A stretch of DNA of 64,000 bases from Amorphophallus konjac (Eukaryota > Streptophyta > Magnoliopsida > Alismatales > Araceae), in NCBI GenBank assembly GCA_022559845.1, contig CM040117.1, positions 84,084,559-84,148,558 on the forward strand, read 5' to 3'. The position numbers and the translations under genes were made by a program. Below the pieces are notes generated by a model, which made no database searches, had not been told where the DNA came from, and saw nothing but the letters and a program-made list of their open reading frames with translations. Within the stretch, counting starts at the first letter, position 1; every line of letters begins with the position of its first letter. Of this stretch, positions 33,598-44,299 are shown piece by piece.

Positions 33598-34850
33598 TCA
33601 TTCCCAATTCTTCACGGCTTCGACCTTTGTAGGATCAACAGAAATTCCATCCTTCGAGATCACATGGCCCAAGAAGGATACTTCATCTAGCCAAAACTTG
33701 CATTTGCTAAATTTGGCATATAATTTATTTTCCATTAATATTTCTAATGCCTTCACAAGATGTACTTCATGATCTTCTTCGATCTTTGAATAGATCAGAA
33801 TATCATCAATGAAGACCATAATAAATTGGTCTAAGTACAGCCTAAATATGTTGTTCATTAACTGCATAAAGGCTACAGGGGTATTTGTTAGTCCGAAAGG
33901 CATAACAGTAAATTCGTAATGCCCATACCTGCTTCAGAATGCAGTTTTATGAATGTCTTTTTCTTTGATCTTCAATTGGTGGTAACCAGAACGAAGATCA
34001 ATCTTGGAGAAGTATGTAGCTCTAGATAATTGATCAAATAGCTCATCAATTCTTCGTATCGGGTACTTGTTCTTGATTGTAAGGTACTTTAGTTATCGAT
34101 AATCAATGCATAGTCTCATCGATCCATCCTTCTTTTTGACAAATAGCACGGGTGCTCCCCACGGGGAAGTGCTTGGCCTGATAAAACCCTTGTTCAATAA
34201 TTCCATTAGATGCTCTTTTAGCTCCTTCAGCTCAGCGGGGAACATTCTGTAAGGTGCCTTGGAAATAGGACTAGTGCCAGAGACAAGGTTGATTGTAAAC
34301 GACACTTCCCTTTCCTGGGGTAGGCCAGGCAATTCTTCTAGAAAAACGTCGGGAAAATCCCTAACTACACGGGTGTCCTCAAGTTTAAACTCATCGACTT
34401 CCGCCGCAGTCACAAGCGCTATGAAAGCCATACATCCTTTACTTATGAGTTTACTAGTTTGGAGAGCTGAGATAAGAGGTGATCTATTCTGAGGGCTAAT
34501 GTAAACCAACTCGGGGTAATCCATGAAAGTGATCTTACCATTTCGGCAATCCACAGTAGCCTGGTGCGTGGATAACCAGTCGGCACCTAGTTTGATATCA
34601 TACCCCTTCATATCTAGGCATATCAGGTTGATAGGTAGATTGTTTCCTTTAACCATCACCTTGCAGTTTGGGTAGTGATGTGTGATATCGGATTCGTTCC
34701 CAAGAGGTGTAGATATGACCAAATGTAATAGTTCAGGTTTCTTAGAAAATGAAGCAGTGAATTTCTTGAAAACGAATGAATGAGTTGCTCCAGTATCAAA
34801 TAAAACTTTAGCAGTCTTAGAACAAACGTTAGTGTACCTTCCATAATTCC
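33598..34850 (-). pseudogene. Ty3 aspartic protease and reverse transcriptase
   Basis: The protease active site [10 protein letters not shown] lies near 34790, followed by [18 protein letters not shown], the usual second protease block. The RT begins with [13 protein letters not shown] and has [38 protein letters not shown], a [11 protein letters not shown] motif with the first Asp, MPFGLTNTP and the catalytic FIDDILIYS (near 33800). The catalytic residues of both domains are intact, but a stop after CIDYR (34093) and others cut the frame. Gag is in another frame, so a frameshift lies near 34850-34930. Confidence 0.88.
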
Positions 34851-35838
34851 ACCTTCCCTGGGTTCCGTCTCTTGGAGAGCTTGTAGATGGCCTTGTTTCT
34901 TCACCGGATGCTTCTCATCCTTAGTGGCTTGCTCCTTCATCAATGGACAGTCTGGGATTCAATGCTCTCAGCTCCCAAATCGGAGGCAGGCTCTTAGCTT
35001 CCTCCAGCATTCCTCAGTCTTGTGGCCGGCATTGTCACAGTACTTACAAACTTCCTTAGAAGGTGTTATGGTTGAGAATGGCTTGTTATTCTTTTGAAAT
35101 CTCTTTTCTTTGGAGAACTCCCCTCCGTTGTAAGACCGCTTCTTGTTGAATGATGATTTGAAATTTCCCAGGCTTGTGACAGGTTCCTTCTTGTCCCTTC
35201 CTTGAATCTTGTTGGATAGTTCAATGGCATCTTCTAACAACTAGGCATGCCAAACTATTTCCGAATAGACTTGGATGTCCATCGACGCAAGTTGGGTAAT
35301 GTATTGGGGCTGAAGCCTATTGAGGAACCTCCTTGCCTTCATCTTTTCAGTACACACCAAGTGGGGTGCATACCTGGACAGTCTTGAGAACTGGGCCTCA
35401 TACTCGGCCATTGTCAAGGTCCGTTGTTTTAGTGCGGCAAATTTCGCGGCCTTCTTCTCTTGTATGCAGTCGAAAAAGTACTTATTGTTGAAATGTTCAA
35501 CAAATTCATCCCATGTAACATGGTCATTAGGCAATGTTGCTTCTATGGATTCCCAGCAACCTCGAGCATCCTGCTCCAGTTGGAATATAGCTAGTAAGTC
35601 CCTTTCCTCATCCGTGCATTGCATTACATGGAAAATTCTGTCAATCTCCTTCAACCAATTTTCAGCATATTAAGGGTCAGACGAGCCTACGAACCTTGGT
35701 GGGTTCATGTTGCGAAAACCTCTGTGGAGATCACCAGCTCCACGGTTAGCTCCACCTTGCGTCACTTGCTGTAGCGCCTGGGTAAGACCTTGCACGGTGC
35801 GCTGCATCTCGCGCCATTTTACAGTTTCAGTGGCCATG
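34851..35838 (-). pseudogene. Chromovirus gag with zinc knuckles
   Basis: A likely start is ATG at 35838 (MATETVKWREMQ). After an NPPRFVGSSDP segment and a stop, the capsid core (35654-35241: RIFHVMQCTDEERDLLAIFQ, FNNKYFFDCIQEKK) matches the Retrotrans_gag family. A stop after VWHA precedes EDAIELSNKIQGRDKKEP and a first CCHC knuckle CKYCDNAGHKTEEC. The second knuckle is decayed: CLRFGS has lost its second Cys and a stop follows. The C-terminal third is homologous to the only ORF of the giant-LTR element at 44791-45243. Confidence 0.87.
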
Positions 35839-36003
35839 ATCCTACAAGAGAATTTAAGTGTACTAAGTATCACGTTTAATTTATAAGGTCGAATGTCAAT
35901 ATAGAACTTAACCCAAGGCTCTACCCATCTCACCGGGTATAAAGTGTAAACCTATCCTTAGACTTGGTTTGACTTGGGGTTTTCTAGGAAATTGAAATCC
36001 TAG

Positions 36004-36015
36004 GCTCTGATACTA
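36004..36015 (-). promoter_or_regulatory. Primer-binding site of the chromovirus
   Basis: On minus this reads TAGTATCAGAGC, one mismatch from TGGTATCAGAGC, the complement of initiator tRNA-Met. It lies seven bases inside the 5' LTR. Confidence 0.8.
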
Positions 36016-37446
36016 CAAAGACTGTCACGTCCCGAGCGGGGAAGATACCCGGGTCGTGACCAGCTTATATAGAACCATTCAATCAGAGCAGTATATATAT
36101 ATTTTTTTGACAAAAGACAGGGTGCGCAAAAGACTAAAATAATAACTAAGATTTAATTTCTAAAACGATACCAATAGTCCAAGATAAAAAATTCTTACAA
36201 TTAACCAATTGATGATAATTCTCGTCCATGACATACATTATTTCAATCCAACTACTAGGCTATGAGCCTTAGTAAGTTTAATCAACTAGACTGAGATAAC
36301 TGACATAGCTGGAAACACAAAGGTAAGGACTCTAGATAATCAGAATGCGGCTAGCTAACAGTAGACGATTTGCATTCTAGCACTCTTCACTCGGTTTCAA
36401 TCCCATCTAGATGGTGGTCGCTATCCATATTACCTGAAAAATGCTAGAATTACAACTAGGTAAGTGAATCGCTCAGTAGGAATTACATCTCAAGTTCGAG
36501 CAATCTTTAAGTAGTTTACATGTTACGTGCAATGTAGGTATAGCTATGCATGCTAGACAAGCGATAAATCAAGAATGGTATAGAAAGAATATCGCATGAT
36601 TTCAAGTACTAGCAAGTTGACAAGCGAGATATCAAGAATTGTATAGAAAGATGAGCAAGATATCAAGAACTGTATAGAGAAATTTTGCATGATTTCCAAT
36701 ATCAATAAGGCACTAGCAAGTGATTGCATAACATTTCTCCAAGAAGAAAGAATTCATGTTGAAGCAAGTAATCTCAAGCACATGTGATATAAAGTACGTG
36801 CAATGGAATTGGCTACTTCATTCAAGTAAGTACTTTTACCCTTCTGCGGCCTAAAGTCAAGTCAAGCAAGTCGTGTCACGAGAGAGAGTGAGTGGGAAAT
36901 GTCTCAAGTCAAGTCAAGCAAGTCGTGTCAAGAAAGAGAGAGAGTGGGAAATGTCTCAAGTCAAGCAAGCAAGTACTTCGGTGCAATGCTTAAACACTGT
37001 TGTCAATAAACTCCCATGGGCACAAGTACCTTTGGGTGCTCCTCCCATGACCAGCCTGGGCCCTATATGCACAGCATTTCATGTATTTCTTTTGACATCC
37101 ACTCTGTTTTATAGCCAATATGGAATTTCAGGGGTTGACCATTTTAAGAACATAAGGTAGATTCCATGGAATGGAGTTCAAGGACATATTATCATGTAAG
37201 GACAAACCACGAGTAAATCGCAACCAATGTACGATATATCAGAAATCTGGGTGAGATCTACACCTCGGAGGGTGCCACATATTGCTGAATTGGCGCGTAA
37301 TCAGGATCGAAATAGCGTCTCCCTAGCTGCCATTATATCAGGAAATGGCGCCATAAGGGCTGCCACCATTTCGAATGACTGTCTGATGTAAGAAAATGGC
37401 ACCCCTGGGGCTGCCATTATATAGCAAATTAGTGCCCCCCTGCAGA

Positions 37447-37957
37447 GTCTTCATTTAAATGAAGACTCTACAGACAGTCTTCAATTTTGCAGTTTAATTT
37501 GTACATGGCGATAAATGGTGCCCCTCTGCAGTGTCTTCATTTAAATGAAGACTCTGCAGAGAGTCTTCATTTCTTTAGTTCAATTCTGTAAATGGTTGTA
37601 AATTGCGCCCCTCTACTATGTCTTCATTTAAATGAAGACTCTACAGAGAGTCTTCATTTCTTTTGTTCAATTCTGTAAATGGCTGTAAATAACGCCCCTC
37701 TGCAGTGTCTTCATTTAAATGAAGACTCTGCACGGAGTCTTCATTTCTTTAGATGGCCTAAAGAAATAGCGCCCCTCTATAGTGTCTTCATTTAAATGAA
37801 GACTCTGCAGGGAGTCTTCATTTCTTTAGATGGCCTAAAGAAATAGCGCCCCTCTGCAGTGTCTTCATTTAAATGAAGACTCTACAGAGAGTCGTTATTT
37901 CTATAAATGGCCTAAAGAAATAGCGCCCCTCTGCAATGTCTTCATTTAAATGAAGAC
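37447..37957. repeat. Seven copies of a 20-bp perfect palindrome
   Basis: GTCTTCATTTAAATGAAGAC occurs at 37447, 37533, 37620, 37707, 37784, 37861 and 37938, spaced 86, 87, 87, 77, 77 and 77 bp. Each is preceded by a GCGCCCCTCTGCA-like module and most are followed by GAGTCTTCATTTC. The array lies in the transcribed part of the 5' LTR. Only part of the first copy survives in the 3' LTR. Confidence 0.95.
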
Positions 37958-38469
37958 TATACAGAGAGTCGTTATTTCTATAAATGGCGCCCTGGTCAGG
38001 GGCGCCCATTCTCTATTTTTTTTTATAAGAAATGACGCCCTTCAGAGTGTCTCTATTTAAATAGCGACACTCCGGAGGGTCTCCATTTAGAAAATGGCGC
38101 CCTAGGCAGGGGTGCCATTATCTGTGGCTATTTTACGCACCCAACAAGTGTGTTTCAGACACAAGTTACTATTGATGATTTCTAAAGTTCTCGGAATCAA
38201 GGAATAAGGACATGGATAGGTATGGAAAAATATCAGGATCATAGAATCATACTCATGCAAGAATTTTACAGTTTAGTTTCATAGATATTAATTTTCTAAG
38301 CATGGGTGATTATTAAACATGGGAATGAATTGACGACCCTTCATTTAACAGGCTATCAGCTTTAACAGGTTATGTATTAGATGTAAAACAGGTTATATAT
38401 CTGACGTAAAATATGTAAAACAGGCTATATATATATTTGTTATCTGTGACGTAAAATGTGTAAAATAGG

Positions 38470-38517
<48 letters not shown>

Positions 38518-38939
38518 GATATCCGTAAAATAGTGTGACAGGCTAAACATGTTATGTATTAGATGTAAAACATGTCATATATCTGACGTAAGGCATGGAA
38601 AACAGGCTATACAGAAGATGGATTATACTAATCATGCTTGATATGTATGTTACCTTGTTAGCTACGGTTAGGCCAGATCTTGAGAACACCTACCTATTGG
38701 TGCGGTTAACGGGGTATAATAGTAGAATAGAATCAGAATCCTAGCCCTCCACGTTCTCTGCAACCAGGCTCCAGCAGCAGGACGTGGTACGTAGGATGAA
38801 GCTACCTTCTCGTCTCCTGCACATGAAGAGAAGAAATGAGATCTCTCTTCTACAGGTCGAGACGAGAAAAGCCACAGACAACCTTCTCTTCTGCGGCAGG
38901 ATGACAGTAAGGGCCATCTACATTGGATAGAGGGAGTTG

Positions 38940-38946
38940 TTTATAG
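38940..38946 (-). promoter_or_regulatory. TATA box of chromovirus 5' LTR
   Basis: On minus the context is TTCCCTATAAACAACTCCC. It is the best TATA match in the LTR and lies about 740 bp from the LTR start. It falls in the segment deleted from the 3' LTR. Confidence 0.5.
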
Positions 38947-39686
38947 GGAATAAATCGTTAGGGACCATTGGAAACCAGATCTGAAAACATTGCTGTGTTT
39001 GTTCTCTCTAGGGTCCCTTGCTAGCAGAAGGAATCTATTATTGTCCTTAAAGCCCTCACAGAAGGATAGGAGGATAGCCTGTCCCTGATCTAAATGGCGC
39101 CCAGGCCTGTGACTCTATTTAGAGGAATAGCGCCCAAGCATGTGGGCATCATTTCCTATGGTTATTTTTTTTATTTTTTTAATGGTATAGGAAATGGCGC
39201 TTGGGATAGGGGCGCCCTATTAAGAATAGCGCCTAGGTCAGGGGCGCTATTTCTTCCTGGGTGCTATTTGGTGTTCAGGTGTGTTTTAAGAAGTATTATA
39301 TATATATATATATCTATATATATATAAATATGATTGGTTGGTTGGTGGGGTTTTTAGGAGAGATATATATATATCTATATGTATACTATTGGTGTTGACC
39401 CTGTGGCTTGGGAATTAGCGCCCATGTATAGGGGCTCTATTTGGTGAATGGCACCCTGGTAAGGGGCACCCATTCCTTTTGGGTTGGAAAAGAGAACCCC
39501 CATTACGTACTCCCCATGTGTTGGCATTTAAGTGATGTTTGGCCTTTTAAATGTATGTATATTTACATAGTGGCCCTCATAAGGTATGTTCATTTTTTTA
39601 TAAGGCCTTCATGTAGGATTATTTAAGGTTTTTTTCTACTTGGGGAAAAGGTCTATTTCTTTATCATTTTTATCCGGTGTGCTACA

Positions 39687-40634
39687 TTTAGTTTGGAAAA
39701 AAGGAAGCTATTGCCTCCTGACCATCTTCACCATTCTGCCAGATATATCGGGAAGCCCCATGATTGGGACGATTGGGTCGTGAATTTCTTCGGGGAATCT
39801 GTAATCGCCATCCCCTTTCAGCGACTATCCATCATCCGTGTAGAACATTGTGGGTTGGCCCTCAAAATTGGGCACCTCCAAAATCTTCAAGAATTTGACC
39901 ATTTGACACTCTATATTTGTAAGGGACTTTGTGATCCCTGGAGGGACCTTCACGTACCCCAGCAAATCCACGAGCTTCGGCATCTTCGGCTCGGGGTGGA
40001 TATCGGATGGAATTACTCAAACCACCCCTTCAACTTTGAAAATGTGCAACACTTCCTGCGTAGCCACATAGTCGGGTGGAGGTGGAGGGAACCAGTCGCT
40101 GTCTTCTGCTATCTTCTTCCCTTTGCTTTGCACTTGCTGGGGGATCTGCTTCGGCTTCTCCATATAGAGTGATGCATCTAGCAGATGGCATTCAAACACC
40201 TCATAGGGGTGTAAGTCGGTAAATATTCTTTATTCTTTTCCATCCCGGGAGTACTTGATGCACTGGTGCAAGGTAGAAGACACCACTTGGTTTTGATGCA
40301 GCCAGGGCCGGCCCAGCAATGCTTTGTATGAAGTATCAGAGTTGATGACGTGAAACTACACCTTGGTGGTGAACTCTCCCAATGAAAGCTCGAACTCCGC
40401 TATGCCCATTGGAATTTCAGACTTCTGGCCGAACCCAGCTATCTTCATGTCCCTGACCTCGATCAGGTGAACATCGAAATGATGCTTCTGGTAGACTCGG
40501 TAGGGAAGTTTGTTCACTGCTACCCCTAGGCCAATAAGGATCCTGTTTATGGGCTAGCCGTTCAACTGCCCCCTCATGTACAAGGGTCTATTGTGGCTGG
40601 CCGAAGGTAGGAGCATATCTTCTTCGGTGAAAGT
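39687..40634 (-). pseudogene. Element A protease region
   Basis: From 40634 the frame reads PSASHNRPLYMRGQLNG, a stop, then a retropepsin-like segment ILIGLGVAVNKLPYRVY. Related elements have Asp in place of the first Gly, so the catalytic Asp is lost (codon 40530-40532). [20 protein letters not shown] and STLHQCIKY (about 40370-40260) form the second conserved protease block of Tat-type elements. The rest, to 39687, is a linker rich in Pro and charged residues with stops. The frame joins 49014-49333 across the giant-LTR insertion and 29540 across the chromovirus. Confidence 0.8.
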
Positions 40635-41187
40635 TGTAACACCCGGTAATTTTTGGAACAGGAATAAAAATATACATAATGATATACCTACTCTTATAAG
40701 TATAAAATGTTTATTCAAATAAATAAATGGTCAAGTGATATTCCCAAGGGGTTGCTCAGATCGAACCTGCCTCTGATACCTAGGACAAAGACTAATAAAA
40801 GTTAAAGAACTTATGAGCAATAAAATCTCTAAATAGAAGATTACTAAGATCTCAATGTAAGTGAGAACTAGCCACACCAAATCAATGAGGTATAGAACCT
40901 TAGAGATAGTCTTAAGAGCCTTATTTATGCATAGACGGAAATACATGCAAGTTATTAAAAGATATAAGTCGTATGTGTAAGGTCTTGACAAATAAACAAG
41001 TAAGACTTCCAAACAAAGTAAACTTGTGTAAAGGAACAAATAGAAATAACTAGTTACAAATATAATTATTAGGCCTTGATAAAGGATTAACATTTTTAAT
41101 GCTAAGCTCCATTGGCCCAAACTCAACCCCAAGCATTTTACGCTTAATGGGCTTTTTAACACGTTTTATTATCTTCTCCCATATAGG

Positions 41188-41228
<41 letters not shown>

Positions 41229-41324
41229 AGTACATAACATAAACCTGTATATATGTATATATACCTAGAAATAAAAGGAAAGTATATATTATATACGAAT
41301 GAACAAATAAAAGAGTGAAATGGA

Positions 41325-42760
41325 AATAACGCCTCGGATAAAGGCGCTATTTAAATTATAAACGCCTCTAGTTAAGGCGTGACTCAAGAAGTGACGCCCT
41401 CACCACACGGCGTCAAATTCCAACGTCAAAAATGGTAAGGCCAAGAAACGCCCCTATCTTGGGCGTGTTTTAAACAAAGGAACGCCCTAACTAAAGGCGC
41501 TTCTTAATAAACGACCTGAACCAGGTCGTCAATTTAAGAATCGACGCCCTGACCAAAGTCGTTAATTCCATTCGAGTTCCGTTCGACACGGGAGCTTATC
41601 CAGGGAAGGATTATGTTAATCTAGTAAGTGTTTACTAGGGCAAGGACTCTAATAGGGATATATTACTCCCAATATAACTCTAGCCCATTAGGATTTCCCT
41701 AGATCCTATAAATACCCTTGACAGTCAAACCCTAAACCTATTTGATCGATCGTCTGCTACGGTGAGTAAAGAACTGAACGTTCTTTTCTTTCTATCATAT
41801 GAAGAGTTACTGACTCTTCATCTCTTTCTCTTCTATACAGGTTAGGGAAACCTTCATCAGCATCAACTTTTCTTCTTCCGAGAAGACTCTGTTACAAATA
41901 GAGTATTGTTCCCTATCAAGTTCTTCACGTGTCCTTCATCCAGACAATACTAAGGTAGGATTTTCTCAAGTCACTGTAGCCCAAACTAAATTGATACAGT
42001 ACAATAATCATCATGCATATACATGGTTTGGTTTACTATAGTTTCTGAACGATTTTCTGTTAATTTCTTGAAAGAAACGTCCTTAGCAAGGGCGTGATTA
42101 TGAAATAAACGCCCCAGACTAGGGCGCTGTTTTACAAGTCACGACCCTGCCAAGGTCGTCAATTTTAGATTTGACGCCCTATACACAGGCGTTAATTTCA
42201 TTTACTGATTAATCGCCCACGTTAAGAATTATTTATCTATGAAATCATGATTCTACAATAATGCATGATCATATGTCTTCAAACCTGTTAATTCTATTGT
42301 CATGACCATACATTCGTTCTTCATGAATTCTATTATCCTGAAATTATTACTGCCCATGAAAATTCAGGGTATTTCTTGAATTCACGACCGTGGCTAGGTC
42401 GTCTTTCACTGGACTAACGCCCGACGCTAGGGCGTGAATTAAAAAGTAACGCCCCTTCATAGGGCGCGTTTCTGTTAAAATCCCGAACAATATGTTCTGT
42501 AAAAATAAGAATTTAATGATTAACGCCCCTTCCAAGGGCGTGTTCTTGATAATTTCTGAAAATAAATATGTTCTGTAAAATATTGTAAATAAAAAGACGC
42601 CTGCTACTGTAGTCGTCTCATTGCAAAGAAACGCCCCTGTCCAGGGCGCGTTTTAGATAAATTTCTGAATTATTGAAAAATCTGCCAAAATGGAAACATA
42701 TGTAAACGCCCTTCTGTTAGGCGTTAATTACTTGAGAAACGACTATACTTAAGTCGTTAT
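41325..42760. repeat. About 19 short GC-core hairpins in the LTR
   Basis: Two clusters hold hairpins of the form ACGCCC-N(6-8)-GGGCGT with A/T-rich flanks, for example 41446-41470, 42107-42132 and 42739-42757. Variants keep pairing: ACGACC with GGTCGT (41511-41529) and ACGACT with AGTCGT (42739-42757). A few, such as the one at about 41533-41555, have a mismatch. The same set recurs in the 3' LTR at about 46053-47488. Confidence 0.88.
41707..41714 (+). promoter_or_regulatory. TATA box of giant-LTR element
   Basis: TATAAATA in the context GATCCTATAAATACCC is a textbook plant TATA box. It lies between the two hairpin clusters. The copy in the 3' LTR is at 46437-46444. Confidence 0.75.
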
Positions 42761-43463
42761 TTTACTGTAAACTGATTTTCACTGTTTTTGTTAACCGATG
42801 GTTTCATATGTTATATAATATATATATCGGCACTATTCTCCATTCCGTGAGTATAGTCCCACGTTTCACGATTATTTTATCGATCACACTCAATTCTCAT
42901 TGACATACAAGCTCTCCATTGGACATTCCGTTCCTTTGGACTAGCGAGTTAGTCATAGAGACCTCCGTAAGACTCCTCGTAGCCTTGGATTCCCTCAAGG
43001 CCGACTGAGCTGGTTGTACCCTAAAAACCCATTACACCATTGATGCCATGTCACTCTAAAGAAACATGGTATACCGGCCCTTATGATTATACAAAGAGTA
43101 TATCATAAGAAATTCTTAATGGGATGATGATATCATGCCATATCATGTCATTCTTGTAAACCTCAATTCTATGATAAGAATGAGGGCATCTTACCTTTGA
43201 TATACTGTTCATGTGGACCTCAATTCTATATAAAGAATGTCCATATTGATTTGTCATGGTACCCAAGTTAAGGGAACCATATTCTACCTAGTTTTATCGA
43301 TATCGTGATTATACCGTTATTATCGCCAATCTATGTCCTTTGTCATATTTTGGACTCTATTCTATCAAAGTTGTCGTACGTGTCTACAAGCTTGATTATT
43401 GAAATTCTATGTTGGCTATAAACAAGAGTGGATGTCAAAATACATGATAAATGCCTGCGCATA

Positions 43464-43520
43464 TAGGGCCCGATCTGGTCCTGGGGGGAGCACCCGAAAG
43501 TACTTGTGCCCATGGGAGTT
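43464..43520 (+). other. 57-bp box shared with chromovirus LTR
   Basis: Starts TAGGGCCCGATCTGGTCCTG and ends CCCATGGGAGTT. It is 55 of 57 identical to the reverse complement of 30466-30522. It lies in the transcribed R-U5 part of the LTR, so it would be present in the element RNA. A second copy is at about 48194-48250. Confidence 0.88.
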
Positions 43521-43862
43521 AAAATGATAAGGTATCTGGCATTATACCGAGTACTTTACTTTCTAGATTGGACATTCCACATAAATCTTGTGCTTGAAAT
43601 CGTACTTGCCTTGACATGAAATGCGTGGCCCGAAAAAGGGTAATTTACTTGCTTGATACATGATAGCCAAAATTCTTGACATGACTTGTTAAATGTACTT
43701 GCTTGAATATCTTAAGTATCTTGTTGAAAGTTCATGATTAGTTCATCTTATTCTTTGATATTACATTCTCTCTATCTTGTCGTTTTATGCGAGCATGCAT
43801 AGCTTTATTGCATTCATGAAACTTGTAATTACTTAAACCCATTGCTAGTGCTTGAGATATAA

Positions 43863-43916
43863 TTTCCTACTGAGCGTTCGCTCACTCCGTTTTATTCCAA
43901 CATTTTCAGGTAAGCA
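43863..43916 (+). promoter_or_regulatory. ACTGAGCG hairpin and overlapping splice-site motif
   Basis: CTACTGAGCG-TTC-GCTCAC can form a short hairpin. It is followed by CCAACATTTTCAG/GTAAGC: a branch-like CCAAC, a polypyrimidine-AG acceptor and a consensus donor with no exon between. The chromovirus LTRs keep the same layout on minus (29936-29990 and 36428-36480) with CTAAC or CTAGC, TTTTTCAG and GTAATA. Confidence 0.6.
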
Positions 43917-44287
43917 GGTAGCTAGCAAGACCGAGACCCACACGGGCGGGACAAGTGTGCAAGCGAGCTGTGGAAACTAGTGAACCCGAGTCTTTTATTT
44001 TTTCTTGAGTCTAGATAGTATTGTCTAGCTAAGTTAGCTTATCGTCTCTTATTCAGTTATCTGGTCTAAGTCTGTTAGTATGTCGTTATCTTCTTTTCCA
44101 TTATGTTGAAGTCTCCAAGATGGACAACAAGTTCTTGTAAGAGATTCATATTAGAAATAAAATTTCTATTGTTGTTCAAAATTATCTTGGTCTTATGCGA
44201 TTGCTCTTGATCATTCACGACTGTTTAACTGCCACGTTCCGAGCAAACGACACGTTCCGCTGCTATCGGCCCGGGGCGTGACAGAGG

Positions 44288-44299
44288 TGGTATCAGAGC
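44288..44299 (+). promoter_or_regulatory. Primer-binding site of giant-LTR element
   Basis: TGGTATCAGAGC is a 12 of 12 match to the complement of the initiator tRNA-Met 3' end, four bases inside the 5' LTR. It fixes the element's orientation as plus. Confidence 0.95.

Larger units (their letters stand above)
29541..39686 (-). mobile_element. Tekay/Del-like Ty3 chromovirus, inactivated
   Basis: A minus-strand element with LTRs at 36023-39686 (5') and 29541-31400 (3'), a variant tRNA-iMet primer site at 36004-36015 and a polypurine tract at 31401-31414. The interior order is gag, protease, RT, RNase H, integrase, chromodomain, the order of Ty3 chromoviruses. The end of pol, with NRDLKVLRNKTIPMVKI, matches the Tekay/Del type of chromodomain region. 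It sits in element A with flanks TTCGG/TTTAG, which I read as one target duplication decayed at a CpG. Many stops, two frameshifts, and lost catalytic residues in RNase H and integrase make it inactive. Confidence 0.88.
36023..39686 (-). repeat. Chromovirus 5' LTR
   Basis: The full-length 3,664-bp LTR runs TGTCACG...TGCTACA on plus. In transcription order (minus) it has hairpin modules at 39060-39490, a TATA box at 38940-38946, a long TA repeat (38468-38515), the palindrome array (37447-37957), more GCGCCC modules, and the conserved ACTGAGCG hairpin with CAG/GTAA near 36428-36475. A 47-bp segment around 36860-36960 is duplicated compared with the 3' LTR. Confidence 0.9.
40635..44283 (+). repeat. 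5' LTR of the giant-LTR element
   Basis: Begins TGTAACACCCGG and ends CCCGGGGCGTGACA. It contains a TATA box (41707-41714), a TA-dinucleotide run (41188-41224), two hairpin clusters (41325-41580 and 42074-42760), the 57-bp box (43464-43520) and the ACTGAGCG/CAG-GTAA motif (43863-43916). The open frame on the opposite strand (40731-41162) and the one at 42347-42535 have no recognisable domain and are probably chance. Confidence 0.95.

Noticed and set aside
38468..38515. Long TA run as an origin or special site
   Set aside because: It is a plain dinucleotide repeat; similar runs occur at 21437, 31019, 39297, 41188 and 45920.
39693..40172. Plus-strand 159-codon open frame
   Set aside because: It is antisense to the protease linker of element A.
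40731..41162. Hydrophobic 143-codon minus-strand frame, duplicated at 45459-45890
   Set aside because: It is identical only because both LTRs are nearly identical; it has no known domain and lies upstream of the LTR TATA box on the opposite strand.
44288..44299. Possible tRNA-Met gene fragment
   Set aside because: Only the 12-base primer complement is present; no tRNA cloverleaf follows. The same holds at 17768, 8693 and 36004.
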